Origin: Flaccisagitta enflata
Taxonomy: Eukaryota; Chaetognatha; Sagittoidea; Aphragmophora
NCBI GenBank assembly: GCA_965153355.1
Contig: OZ231126.1
Coordinates: 16,430,001 to 16,494,000, forward strand
Reading direction: 5' to 3'
Length of the DNA: 64,000 nucleotides
Position numbers and translations under genes: made by a program. Position 1 is the first letter of the stretch; each line of letters starts with the position of its first letter. The notes under the pieces were generated by a model. The model worked only from the letters and a program-made list of their open reading frames with translations. It was not told the origin of the DNA and did no database searches. Of this stretch, positions 10,468-20,566 are shown one piece after another.

Positions 10468-11739
10468 ATGGACTATTCCCTCCCAAGGCCTCATAGCCGG
10501 GAGGCTTCGCGCAACCGTGTGAGATCACGACGCTGCGCAAACGACGAGGTTGTTGTAAGCCATTCAAACACGGAGACTAGAACAGACCAAAAACGCGAAA
10601 GTTCTGTCGACTCCGAAAGTGCAGTAGGTGCAGCTGGTGGAGCCCCAAAACCCAAAGCGGAAAGTAACGTCCGCGAAATCAACTTCCACCACCACCACCA
10701 CCACTACCACCACTACGGTGACTTTAACCAACAACAACAAGAATTCAGGCCTAGCCTCCAAAGCAGCCGTAACCGCAGCCAGGAGCAAGACTCCGGTGCG
10801 GGACTTGAAGGCCTACCATCTTACGAAGAAGCAGTGTCGCAAAGCAACACTTACCTGCAGCACGGAGCAAGTCCCCCGTCCCAGCAACAAGTCTACGCCG
10901 ACAACGGAGTTGTCCGACCCCTGTACAGAAGGTATAACAGGGACAATTCACCGGGTCCAACTGTGCGCGACCAGCGCTACAACAGAGGCGACAGGACAAG
11001 GTCTATCTCTCGGGACAGCTGCGAGAGATACCGAATCATTGGCCGTGAGTTCTTGAGAAGCAGACAGAACAACCCAAGACACTCAACACCCAGAGGACGG
11101 TACCCAAATTACCGCACGCCAATAAGCAGGCCGTCGAGAAGTGAGGAGTCGAGAGGGGAACAACCACCCAGAGTCGAGACCGCAGAGTCCTCTGCTGAAT
11201 CTGACGCCGCCGAGCCTGACGCTGCAGTAGCCGCCGTCGCCGCCGTCGCCAACGCCGCTAACAACGCAGCTGCACCCAGGGCGACTGCGGTGGGCCCAGA
11301 AGATATCTTGGCGGACACGCTCCACATCTTCAGCGATCTGGGAAACACCGACAGTGATACTGACTCCTCATCGCTCAGTATCCCAGACCTCGAAACGGCT
11401 TCCGGTACTGACATCGACATCGGCGAACATCAAATCAGCATCTTGATCAGGACTTCAAGGAAATCCCTCAGGACTGCATTCCTTACTGCAGTCCTGCGAG
11501 TCCTGGGAGAAACCCCGGACCGTAGCAGAGGGTTTGAACACCGTGCTTGGGAAAGCCTCAGAAGCTCCGTCTCAGAGGGTTCTGACATCTATGGCAGAGA
11601 CCTCCGCGAAGCCTGGGAATACGCCTTCAGCGTCGGAAATTATTTCCGTCATTTCTCGCGGATCATCAACCGCCCGGTTTACGAAATCATCCTCCTCCTC
11701 CACCCACCGGAAACAACTCCGGCCACAAGAGCAGATTAG
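10468..11739 (+). CDS. Extra ORF upstream of gag (423 aa, unknown function)
   Basis: An intact 423-aa ORF between leader and gag, in a different frame from gag. The N-terminal ~320 residues look disordered: Arg/Ser-rich at 1-25, a His-rich run at 74-83, a Gln run near 88-91, an LPSYEEAV motif at 116-123, Arg-rich segments at 150-230 and an Ala-rich stretch near 250-275. The last ~95 residues (about 322-415) alternate charged and hydrophobic positions and could fold as helices. LPSY resembles the LPxY/PPxY motifs that recruit Nedd4-type WW domains in retroviral late domains; this is an inference from the motif alone. The ATG has G at +4 but C at -3, so initiation may be weak or follow splicing. 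No known family recognised. Plant Ogre elements have an ORF in this position. Confidence 0.75.
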   Translation: MDYSLPRPHSREASRNRVRSRRCANDEVVVSHSNTETRTDQKRESSVDSESAVGAAGGAPKPKAESNVREINFHHHHHHYHHYGDFNQQQQEFRPSLQSSRNRSQEQDSGAGLEGLPSYEEAVSQSNTYLQHGASPPSQQQVYADNGVVRPLYRRYNRDNSPGPTVRDQRYNRGDRTRSISRDSCERYRIIGREFLRSRQNNPRHSTPRGRYPNYRTPISRPSRSEESRGEQPPRVETAESSAESDAAEPDAAVAAVAAVANAANNAAAPRATAVGPEDILADTLHIFSDLGNTDSDTDSSSLSIPDLETASGTDIDIGEHQISILIRTSRKSLRTAFLTAVLRVLGETPDRSRGFEHRAWESLRSSVSEGSDIYGRDLREAWEYAFSVGNYFRHFSRIINRPVYEIILLLHPPETTPATRAD

Positions 11740-11923
11740 CGCCAACTGCGCTCTCTGCGACCGCTTTCTTATTTTACGGGTAGTATAGTCTATTCTTACC
11801 TCTTGCCTTGTTACTTATATGTACATTTGTTGAACTTGCCCATTGTATAAAGCGCGCTGCTCCGTGTAACAGAAGCTTAGCGCACACCTTAACGGCTGTA
11901 TCTTATCAAAGACCCGCTCCAAA
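11740..11923 (+). other. Spacer between the extra ORF and gag
   Basis: 184 nt without an ORF. Pyrimidine-rich stretches (for example CTATTCTTACCTCTTGCC) lie upstream of gag, but no strong splice acceptor stands out. How ribosomes reach gag past the upstream ORF is not evident. Confidence 0.5.
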
Positions 11924-13351
11924 ATGGCGACGGAACGGGCAACCCACTCTCTCCCCATCGAAAAGTTCAGACTGGGTTTCCACAATCTGGACAAGTACAT
12001 CCCATTGTTCGAGGATGCGGTTGAACTAAGCTGTAACCCCGCAACAGATGAGCGAAAGAAAGATCTGTGCAAGAAATGGTTCCCTCTCATGCTCGACGAC
12101 GCCGCTAGGACAGTTTATGAAAACATCACCAAGACAACTTGGGATGCAATCAAGGTGGAACTCAAAACCCTGATGATAGACCCGCAGGCACAATACAACT
12201 GGAAAGCGGGCTATGTTACGGTAATCTGGGACGAAAAAGAAAGTTTTCATGAACTTGCCGCTCGTGTCAAACGCTGCGTCGACCTGTACGACCCCACTGC
12301 AGACAAGAAAACCCAATACTTCTTTCGCTTTAGGCTGGCCCTGCCGCCCGAATTCCGCTACGCCATCGACACGAGCGCAGCAGGAGAATCAGGCACCATC
12401 GAAGATGCCAAGGGTGCCGCCTACAGGTTTCAAATGGCGTTGAACGAGATGGGCCTCACATTCACCTCGCAAAAGTCGGTCTCCTTCGACAACGGCATGG
12501 GTAAACCAATGATGGGCGCGGCGAAAAACACTGGACAAACTGCGGGCCACGCCATGGCAGGCCTGGCAATGGGCCAAGGGACGTCCTTCCAAGCCGCGTC
12601 AATGGACCCAGACCGCGTGAAGACCCTCGAAATGGGACTTCAGAAGCTCAGCATTGAAGTTGGCAACCTCAAAGAAGAGAAGGCTACCCAAAGCCGCCAC
12701 TCTTCGACAAACCGCGAGGAACGGAGACCACACTACGAGAACTCCTCCAGCCGACAACCATCCAGGGACCGCGGCGACAGCTATGAAAGGAGGAGATATG
12801 ACAGCCGCGACAGAGGCCGTTATGACAGCCGCGAGAGAGGCCGTTACGATAGCCGCGAGAGAGGCCGTTACGACAGCCGCGACAGAGGCCGTTACGACAG
12901 CCGCGACAGAGGCCGTTACGACAGCCGCGACAGAGGCCGGTATGACAGCCGCGACAGAAGTCGCTACGACAGCCGCGACAGAGGCCGCTACAATAGCCGC
13001 GACAGGGGCCGCTACGATAGCCGCGACAGGGGCCGTTACGACAGCCGAGACCGTGGACGAAGTCGTAGAGACAGCTTCGATTATGATCGAGACAACCGCA
13101 ATCAACGCGGCCGGGACAACCGTAACCGCCGAGACAGTAGAGACAATCGGGATCGCCGGGACGGCCGGGATCGCCGCGATGGGTCGAGAAGACGTGATTC
13201 TGACGACAGGCGCGACAATCGTCGCGACGATGACCGTTCCCGCGACAGGCGTGGCAATGACCGCCCCAGCCTGAATGCGGCAGAGGTGGAGAGACTCCAA
13301 GCCTTCTGCCAAATGCTCGCGGGCGACGGCGATGCTCAACAGGAAAACTAA
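11924..13351 (+). CDS. gag: Gag (capsid/nucleocapsid-like), arginine-repeat type
   Basis: 475 aa. Residues ~10-180 resemble a Ty3-type retrotransposon capsid domain (helical, with a conserved-looking [10 protein letters not shown] segment and [11 protein letters not shown]). Residues 185-235 are Gly/Ala/Met-rich. A canonical CCHC zinc knuckle is absent. In its place residues 291-379 are about eleven copies of an 8-residue unit like RGRYDSRD (24-bp repeats at 12794-13063), followed by more Arg/Asp-rich sequence to ~445. This tail probably binds RNA in assembled particles. A short hydrophobic/acidic end ([17 protein letters not shown]) closes the protein. The ATG sits in a strong context (CCAAAATGGCG), the same as at the fourth ORF. 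The repeat frame encodes alternative open frames on both strands that are shadows. Confidence 0.9.
   Translation: MATERATHSLPIEKFRLGFHNLDKYIPLFEDAVELSCNPATDERKKDLCKKWFPLMLDDAARTVYENITKTTWDAIKVELKTLMIDPQAQYNWKAGYVTVIWDEKESFHELAARVKRCVDLYDPTADKKTQYFFRFRLALPPEFRYAIDTSAAGESGTIEDAKGAAYRFQMALNEMGLTFTSQKSVSFDNGMGKPMMGAAKNTGQTAGHAMAGLAMGQGTSFQAASMDPDRVKTLEMGLQKLSIEVGNLKEEKATQSRHSSTNREERRPHYENSSSRQPSRDRGDSYERRRYDSRDRGRYDSRERGRYDSRERGRYDSRDRGRYDSRDRGRYDSRDRGRYDSRDRSRYDSRDRGRYNSRDRGRYDSRDRGRYDSRDRGRSRRDSFDYDRDNRNQRGRDNRNRRDSRDNRDRRDGRDRRDGSRRRDSDDRRDNRRDDDRSRDRRGNDRPSLNAAEVERLQAFCQMLAGDGDAQQEN
12794..13063 (+). repeat. 24-bp coding minisatellite in gag
   Basis: About eleven units like GACAGCCGCGACAGAGGCCG plus four bases, varying mainly at synonymous positions (CGT/CGC, TAT/TAC, GAC/GAT) and at Asp/Glu. 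This suggests selection keeps the 8-residue peptide while the DNA drifts. Copy number probably differs between element copies. Confidence 0.85.
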
Positions 13352-13386
13352 AAACCGGCGCAGCTAGCGGGCAAGCTGGCGCCGGT
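13342..13386 (+). promoter_or_regulatory. Gag-pol recoding or reinitiation element: slippery-like GGAAAAC, stop, stem-loop
   Basis: The last gag codons are GAA AAC TAA. Five nt after AAC a stem-loop starts: arms 13354-13365 (ACCGGCGCAGCT) and 13374-13386 (AGCTGGCGCCGGT) pair over 12 bp with one bulge around an 8-nt loop. Pol is in the -1 frame relative to gag and is open from 13261, overlapping the last 91 nt of gag. The arrangement suits -1 frameshifting, though GGAAAAC is not a canonical X XXY YYZ heptamer at the P site. Reinitiation at the pol ATG, 38 nt after the gag stop, is the alternative. Confidence 0.6.
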
Positions 13387-13389
13387 GAG

Positions 13390-16300
13390 ATGAATGCCCC
13401 TAATGATGCGAGTAATAGTGACAAACACAGTGAAAGAGATCAACCCCAAACCAACACGGAAACAACCACCAAGTGGAGATCAATGTTTGACGTCGTAGTA
13501 GGAACGCAGCGTTTCCCTGTTCTGGGAGACTCGGGCTGCACAAAGTCATGCATGTCGATCGATTATTTTAAGAGAAACCCCAAACTGAAGAAATCATTTG
13601 TTAAGGCCAAAACAACAGGAAGAGCAATCAATGGCTCGGATGTAACATCGATCGGAGAAACAACCCTCAAATTCTCCATCCAAGGGACACCTATGAAGTG
13701 GACCTTCAGAATCATCAAAGGACTGATTGACCCCATAGTCCTTGGCTGGGACTGGATGCTCGAATACAAGGTGAAAATGGATGCCGCAAATGGACTGCTG
13801 CACTTCCTGAATGGCAAAACCGCACCCCTCATTGAAGACCTACCCCCTATGTGTGTCTACAGGGCATGCGAAAACATCATCCTCCCACCTAACTCCCTCG
13901 TTCACGCAGAAGTGGAACTCTATGGAAAGGTTCCCTCACTTGGTGACGGACCCATGGCGGTCATCACCGAACCATTCGTCTCAAATGGAACCTTCTATGC
14001 AGCAAGAACCTGCTCAAATCTGGTCGAAAACAGGTTCATGACAGAGTTTATCAACACAAGCAAAAAGGCAGTGCGATTACAAGCTGGCCAAGCCATCGGA
14101 TTTGCTGAGAAAGTAAGTTCCGATCATGTCGATGAATCCATACACACAACGGAAATGTTTTGCGCATTCAAAAGCAGCAACTCAAAACCAACCGAGCCAG
14201 AGCTGAAGAAAGAACCTGAGTCCGACGAAGACATCACAACACTCAAGCACAAACACAAAGATGTCCCTGAGGACATACCAGAGGGGGCTAAACCACTCAG
14301 CATTGACTACACCAAAATGGCGGAAGACGCGAAACCGTTCCTTCCGCGACTTCAACATCTTCTGGAAGTTAAACACAAGGAAGCTTTCTCCCGCCATGAT
14401 CGCGATTATGGACTGACCAACTTGATCCAATATCGCGCCCACATGAAAGACCCAGATGAAAACCCTACGGCGCAGAAGCCGTACCGCACAAATCCGGAGA
14501 TGCGGGCAATCATCGACAAACAAGCCTACGAGATGATCGCTGATGGCCTCGTTGGGCCATCCAAAAGCCCGTTTGCGGCGCCAATTCTCCTGAACAAGAA
14601 GAAGTGCGGAGGATGGCGCTTCCTGACAGACTTCCGCAAGGTCAACGAGCGATGTGAAAAAGTGGTTTACCCACTCCCTAGGATAGAGGACTCAATCCAA
14701 CGCCTCGAAAACCCAAGATACTTCACATCGCTCGACCTTACGAAGGGCTTTTGGCAAATTCCTGTCCACCCCGCGGACAGGAAATATTTTGCCTTTAGCA
14801 CCGAGAGCATGCACTTAGAGTATCTTGTGGCCCCAATGGGCGCAAAGAACTCTCCTGCCTACCTCAGTGCCTTGATGCAATTGATCTTGCGCGGCTTGCC
14901 CATTCAGAATGTGGTGAGCTACTTAGACGACATACTTATCGCCGACACCGACATGGAGACACACTTGGTCCACCTCGACAAAGTGCTCTCGGCAATCAAG
15001 AAGGCGGGTCTCAAACTGAACCCTGCCAAATCGTCGATAGCGGGAGAGTCTGTTGTCTGCCTCGGTCACCACTTGTCCAGGGAAGGAATCTCCCCTGACC
15101 CCGCCAACGTGAAGAAGATCAAGACTTGGAAAGCTCCCGACAACCAGAAAAAGCTACGCGCTTTCCTCGGTTTGACGGGATACTACCGTCAGTTTGTCCA
15201 AGGCTACAGCAAGATAGCGGGCTGTCTGACCGACCTCACCCGCGACGGAGTTAAGTGGCACTGGGACAAGGAACACCAAGACGCCTTCGAAAAGCTCCGG
15301 GACATACTGATCTCAGATCTAGTGATGTGCTATCCTAACTTCAAGGAGCCCTTTATCGTCAAAACCGACGCGTCGCTCACGGCGATCGGTTACGTCCTGA
15401 CCCAAATGATCAGCAACAAGGAGAGAGTAATCTCTTATGGGTCGAAAAAGCTCAGTCTACCTCAGCAAAGATGGTCAACATATGACCGTGAGTTCTTTGC
15501 TTTGGTCACTGGCATTCGAGCTAACGCCCACTACCTTCGCTACGCAAAGTTCACCGTCGTAACGGATCATCGACCGCTGCTCGCTTGGAGACGCGTAGAC
15601 AGCAGAAAGGACCCGACGGGAAGACGAACCAGGTGGGCCATTGAGCTCGATAATTATGAATTCCAAATGGTTTACAAGAAAGGTAAAACTCACCTGGATG
15701 CCGACGCCATGAGCAGACGTGGCGATGACGACGATGAGGAAGCCGTCGACGACGAAGACTTCTGCTTGGCGACACTCGAAGACCTGTTCGAGGAGCAGCA
15801 GGATGTCGAATATACTTACCATTTCTTGGGCATGGACGATGACAGAGAGTATCTGTTTGCGAGGCTAAGCGCGGAGGAAGATGCTATCGACAAACTCCGC
15901 ACGGAACAAATGGCAGACCCAATCATCCCCGAAGTAATGGAGTTTGTCCGAACACGAAAGAAACCCCCAAAGAAATTCCCATCCGAATGGTACCGCAGAC
16001 ACTTCAAGGCACTTGCGATACGCGACGGCATCCTCTACAGGAAGTCATATGCAAAAGCTGCTGACCGCCATGTCCTGCAAGCGGTCATCCCCGACACCAT
16101 GATTGGGGAAGTCCTAGACGACATCCATGGATCGACCTGGTCGGGTCATCCGGGACTTGAAAAAATGCTCCTCGTGGTCAAGCGATATGCCATTTGGCCT
16201 TCGCTGCGTCAAGACCTCCAGGAAAAAGCTCAAAACTGCCTCATTTGCGACCAAATGCGGGAACAAGTACCTGGACCCGCGACGCCACTACAGCCAATTG

Positions 16301-18678
16301 TCGCTAGAGCAGTTTTTGACCACGTCATGTGTGACCTTGTGTCATTCGACGAACCCAGCTTTGGATTCAAACACGTTCTCGTTTTCAAAGATGTCTTCTC
16401 TGGCTTCATAAAATGCTACAAACTCCGCGACAAAACAACCAATGGAGTTGTCAAGGCCTTTGAGGACTTGGTGTGCACCCTTGGACCGCCTAAGCGCCTG
16501 ACTTCCGATAACGGTGGCGAGTTCGTCTCTAACTCACTAAAGGACGCATGCGCAACTATCGGAGTCAAGAAACGCACCAGCGTCGCGTACAGGCCACAGT
16601 CGCAGGGAAATGTGGAACGCCAGAACCGCACAATCATCAAGGAATTGCAAAAACGACTAGCGCAATATGGCAAGTCATGGGCACAGCACCTGCCGTACAT
16701 CGAGTATGCGCATAATACAACGCCTTACTCAAGAACAGAGACGTCTCCATATCTGGTTTTCTTCGGTCACGAACCATACCTCCCACCTTACGCGGAACCG
16801 GAGAAAAAGGAAGTTAGAGACGTGAAGTGCTCCCAATTCCTGCAAGACTTGAGGGACAAAGCGAAAAAGACCCTCGACGAAATCAACAGGAGAGCCGACG
16901 AAAAGCGCGAGAAAGAAGCGGCCACATACAACAAGAAGGCGAAACACACCCCCTTCGAAGAAGGCGACCATGTGTGGGAGCGCAGAGAAATTAGAACCAA
17001 AGAAAAGCCGCGATGGACCGGTCCGATACGGGTGAGATCCCGCAATCGGAGCCCTACCGGCGAGCCAGGTACAACGTACATCTGCGAACGCCGCGACGGT
17101 TCCATCTGCCGCAAGAATTACGAACAACTGAAGAAAGTGAATGCGCGTTACGAGGAGAACATGGCTAAACCGCTCGAGGACGCCAAGAAACTCAAGCCAA
17201 AAATGCTACAGGCCATACTTCTAGCCGCTGCCGGAGGTAAACCAACCAACCAACCACCGGACGAGCAAGCTGCAACCGCACCAAGCGGCGGTGCTCTGGG
17301 CCAACCTAACACCGCCAATGGCAATGACGACGACAACACCAGCGCCGAAAATAGTGCAGCCAACATAGGCACCACAAGCGCTGATGCTACCAATAACAAC
17401 AGCAACAGCACAAATACAGGTGCGGAAATGGGCGATACGATCGCCGACGCAAACGCCGGCCCTGTGAGCGCGACCGCCGTTGTCGACGCAACGAGTGGTG
17501 CAAACATTGAAACTGCAATTGTCAATGCCGGAGCGAACATCGAAGCGACAAACGTTGTCGCAAACAATGACGTCGAAGGGGCCGAAGTAAACGCCGGCGA
17601 GGGAACCAAAACGCTACCAAGCATTCATGCAGAAGAAGCGGAAGCAAACTCTGACGCTAGAGGAAGTGATGAGCCCCAAGACGACCTTGCATCAGACGAT
17701 GGCTCAGATAATACCATCGCCAACATCGCTGATGTTGCTGATGTGGCAGACATGGCCGAAAGTGCAGAACCGTCTGCGCAAGTAACATCCAGCAGAAACC
17801 AAGGAAACAACACAGAGGACTCTGAATCAGAAGAGGAAGAGTCAAGCCCGGACGAAGAAGATTATGAGACTTGCGCAACAAAATCCCAGGATGAGAGCGA
17901 CCTCGAAATTGACACAACGCCAACAAACGCACGGACTGGGGAAGTTGCAGCTTTACTTGCAGGTACGGAAGACGCTGTTGCGTCAACATCCGCTGCCGCA
18001 ACAAGCCTACCACAACCTCTATATGCCCTCAGAGGTCCAAGCCGTCCTGGTCAGTTACCGTTGCCGGAGAATCAACCCTCCGGGATCCCACGCCATCCAA
18101 TTTTCGACGGTGACTTGGAAGATTATCCGGAAGAAAACCTGACCCCAACATCTTCAACCGCAGCCCAACCAATTTGCGGGAACGACGCATCACTGACCCT
18201 GAAAAGAGGAAAAGCGCCGGCCAACACTGTCAATGTAACGGCGCAAATGATTAACCAAAGTCACGGGAGTGGGGAAGTTACCGGACCAGCCGCGGAACCA
18301 ACAGCCTGTCCAGCGCTACAGATTTTCTCTGGTCACGGTAATGCCTATTATGCTAAATCCCCAGCAGGTCACGTTCCCATTTCCAGGGTGCAACAACACA
18401 TCCAACCGTCGGTGACGCAAGAAGCTGCCCCATTGGAGAAAGCAGGAGCAGAAGCCACTCTAGTTCCAGAAACACTACCCAAGTCAAGTGCTGACCAACA
18501 CGACGTCAAAGGGAAGAGACGCCCCAAAGACGACAAAGTCCGCCCAAGCGAGGGACCAGTACAACTCAACTCTACAGGAACGATCAATTACCGAACAAGC
18601 AGCGAAGTCGGGCCCAACGTCCAAACAAGATCAACGAGAGTGTTCAACAGAGACGCCAACGGAAGATTCAGGAAATAG
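13390..18678 (+). CDS. pol: Pol polyprotein: protease, RT, RNase H, integrase, long tail
   Basis: 1762 aa. Protease: LGDSG at 45-49 (active D47) and VLGWDWM at 117-123. RT: LDL with D449, YLDD at 511-514. RNase H: D660, E701, D726 and a C-terminal Asp in LDADAMSR (~772). Integrase: HHCC zinc site H913/H920/C950/C953, catalytic D982, D1040 and E1076 with exactly 35 residues between the last two (DD35E). A GPY/F-like stretch (RWTGPIRV) lies at ~1208-1215. All key residues are present and the frame is uninterrupted, so the enzyme set is probably functional. After ~1280 comes a ~480-aa Ala/Asn/Thr/Glu-rich, apparently disordered extension without a recognised domain; Ty3-type Pol normally stops soon after integrase. 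The ATG at 13390 is used as the start by convention; frameshift from gag would give a Gag-Pol fusion instead. Confidence 0.95.
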   Translation: MNAPNDASNSDKHSERDQPQTNTETTTKWRSMFDVVVGTQRFPVLGDSGCTKSCMSIDYFKRNPKLKKSFVKAKTTGRAINGSDVTSIGETTLKFSIQGTPMKWTFRIIKGLIDPIVLGWDWMLEYKVKMDAANGLLHFLNGKTAPLIEDLPPMCVYRACENIILPPNSLVHAEVELYGKVPSLGDGPMAVITEPFVSNGTFYAARTCSNLVENRFMTEFINTSKKAVRLQAGQAIGFAEKVSSDHVDESIHTTEMFCAFKSSNSKPTEPELKKEPESDEDITTLKHKHKDVPEDIPEGAKPLSIDYTKMAEDAKPFLPRLQHLLEVKHKEAFSRHDRDYGLTNLIQYRAHMKDPDENPTAQKPYRTNPEMRAIIDKQAYEMIADGLVGPSKSPFAAPILLNKKKCGGWRFLTDFRKVNERCEKVVYPLPRIEDSIQRLENPRYFTSLDLTKGFWQIPVHPADRKYFAFSTESMHLEYLVAPMGAKNSPAYLSALMQLILRGLPIQNVVSYLDDILIADTDMETHLVHLDKVLSAIKKAGLKLNPAKSSIAGESVVCLGHHLSREGISPDPANVKKIKTWKAPDNQKKLRAFLGLTGYYRQFVQGYSKIAGCLTDLTRDGVKWHWDKEHQDAFEKLRDILISDLVMCYPNFKEPFIVKTDASLTAIGYVLTQMISNKERVISYGSKKLSLPQQRWSTYDREFFALVTGIRANAHYLRYAKFTVVTDHRPLLAWRRVDSRKDPTGRRTRWAIELDNYEFQMVYKKGKTHLDADAMSRRGDDDDEEAVDDEDFCLATLEDLFEEQQDVEYTYHFLGMDDDREYLFARLSAEEDAIDKLRTEQMADPIIPEVMEFVRTRKKPPKKFPSEWYRRHFKALAIRDGILYRKSYAKAADRHVLQAVIPDTMIGEVLDDIHGSTWSGHPGLEKMLLVVKRYAIWPSLRQDLQEKAQNCLICDQMREQVPGPATPLQPIVARAVFDHVMCDLVSFDEPSFGFKHVLVFKDVFSGFIKCYKLRDKTTNGVVKAFEDLVCTLGPPKRLTSDNGGEFVSNSLKDACATIGVKKRTSVAYRPQSQGNVERQNRTIIKELQKRLAQYGKSWAQHLPYIEYAHNTTPYSRTETSPYLVFFGHEPYLPPYAEPEKKEVRDVKCSQFLQDLRDKAKKTLDEINRRADEKREKEAATYNKKAKHTPFEEGDHVWERREIRTKEKPRWTGPIRVRSRNRSPTGEPGTTYICERRDGSICRKNYEQLKKVNARYEENMAKPLEDAKKLKPKMLQAILLAAAGGKPTNQPPDEQAATAPSGGALGQPNTANGNDDDNTSAENSAANIGTTSADATNNNSNSTNTGAEMGDTIADANAGPVSATAVVDATSGANIETAIVNAGANIEATNVVANNDVEGAEVNAGEGTKTLPSIHAEEAEANSDARGSDEPQDDLASDDGSDNTIANIADVADVADMAESAEPSAQVTSSRNQGNNTEDSESEEEESSPDEEDYETCATKSQDESDLEIDTTPTNARTGEVAALLAGTEDAVASTSAAATSLPQPLYALRGPSRPGQLPLPENQPSGIPRHPIFDGDLEDYPEENLTPTSSTAAQPICGNDASLTLKRGKAPANTVNVTAQMINQSHGSGEVTGPAAEPTACPALQIFSGHGNAYYAKSPAGHVPISRVQQHIQPSVTQEAAPLEKAGAEATLVPETLPKSSADQHDVKGKRRPKDDKVRPSEGPVQLNSTGTINYRTSSEVGPNVQTRSTRVFNRDANGRFRK

Positions 18679-20566
18679 CGTAACCTATCATACCTGAGAT
18701 ACATTCCATCGTCATTTGCTTGTTTATTCCTCGTTGTATCATTCGCATGTTGCTAATTAGATCTTACTAGACCATTCTATTATACTTTTCAACTAACGCA
18801 TAAATGTGAAATCATTTTTTTTGCGTGCCTATATATCGATCATTGCATGACTATCAACTGTATCGTTTATGCAATATAACGCAATAATGTGTAACCATCT
18901 ATGTGCGTTAATCTCATCTTTATCTCATTGCATGAAACTAACATTGATCATTTATCCGCATGGGTGATAACCATCTTGGTGCGGGATACTGAATCCTCTC
19001 ACTGCATGAAAAACTTCATGTTTCCAGTATAATAGTCTATAGTCTAGATCGCGGAATTAGACCGCCAAAAGAAAAAAAAAAAAGGAAAAAAAAAATAACC
19101 TCCCATCATTAGGATAATCCATCTCAACTACTTCATCTACTACTTCATTCTCATTCCATTAAAATCTCCTCATCTACCTCGTGTCCTTTCATCGACGTTT
19201 CCATGACCTTGTACATAGTTGTTAGTTAGTTGGTAATTCTAGAAGTCCGGCTAATCCCAAAACTTGCGCAAATAATAATGATCATTACCCACTAACAATT
19301 TAACCATTCCTCCCCTTCTCCAAAGGTCTGAACCCACAATTCGGACGGGACACTTACTCATGTAACAGAGCCCTAGTGTCACTTTCATTGTTTGACGAAA
19401 AGGAGCTCCATCAACCAAAACGGAAGGTAAACACTGACCATGTTGAAGCTGGACCAGCGACGATCCTTGAAGAATTCTGAGCTGAATGATGATGAATGAA
19501 TGAGCAAAGGCCACGAAATCGAGTGATTGAGATATGCAAAATGAATTATTCAGTGAAAGTTGTTATTGTTGATAGTCTGTAGTAACAACAGTTACTGTCA
19601 ATTTGGCCATGAGTCAATTAACGTCATTAGTTACCACTCTTGTTATAGGTCATGGAGGCTTACTTTCGTTATCACTGACGGGACGCGTAAACCGCGAAAC
19701 CCGCCACTTGTTCTTGCTGTAGAATAGCAACTTAGCTACGGGAATCCTTACCACGGCGCCGTGTGAAACCACGACGACGCCGCGACCTTGTTATTAGATA
19801 GACTGGAAAACAGAATGCGCAACAGGAATACGAACCCAAGAAGAAGAATGAAACATCAAGCAACCACCAGTTCTGAGAATTACGATTCTGAGAGACGCAT
19901 ATTCGTTAATTCCCGCTCAAATCCCCCAGACTAGCTAGACTTGAAATGTGAAGTTTGTAAAATAAAACAGTTGGTCGAATATCTTTTCATTTTCTCATCA
20001 AACTGAAGACAGGGAATTGTAAAACAGGCCAGATTTCTTTCCTCCGTGTATGGACAGATTAGCCAAGGAAATGACCCCTATCCCAAACGTAAAAGAGAGA
20101 GAAAAAAAAAACGCGACATGGACTGAAATCGATACTTTTTTTTTCCTCTTTAGTCTTCTCTAACTTCCATCCACTACTTGCGCAATTTCCGCTTTAACTT
20201 GATTCTGTTTCCTCATTACAAATTCAATCTTTCTTTACTCCTCCTTTTTACTTTTAGAGAATCAGGTAAGAATCTTTAAAGTGAAAGCCTTGATACAAAA
20301 TCGATTTACTTACGGACACGCGCGTAAACGCGGTTCGGTCCGCAACGAAATTCATGTAATTTGCCCAGAATAACAAACTCGATAGTGCATTCAAAGATTC
20401 TTTCGGCCCCAGGGCCGCGATAGCGCATTCGGGTAAGTAAGTAGTTCTGTAGTAACACAATTTAGACGGAAACACATGTGATAGTCGTTCTCCGTAATTG
20501 ACATCCCCCCTTCCATACAACGGAGCCGACGACACACGTGTAACAGTGTGCATCGTCACTCGCAAA
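18679..20566 (+). other. 1.9-kb noncoding spacer with splice signals
   Basis: No long sense ORF. Near 18840-19010 two to three degenerate ~95-bp units start with CATTGCATGA. At 20225-20256 a pyrimidine-rich tract (CTTTCTTTACTCCTCC...TTTTTACTTTTAG) forms a strong-looking 3' splice site, followed only 8 nt later by CAG|GTAAGAATC, a good 5' splice site. This suggests that the downstream ORF is expressed from spliced RNA, perhaps through a micro-exon. The rest has no recognised feature. Confidence 0.5.

Noticed and set aside
12599-13339. Antisense 246-aa frames opposite gag
   Set aside because: They are complements of the arginine-rich repeat in gag and have no independent support.
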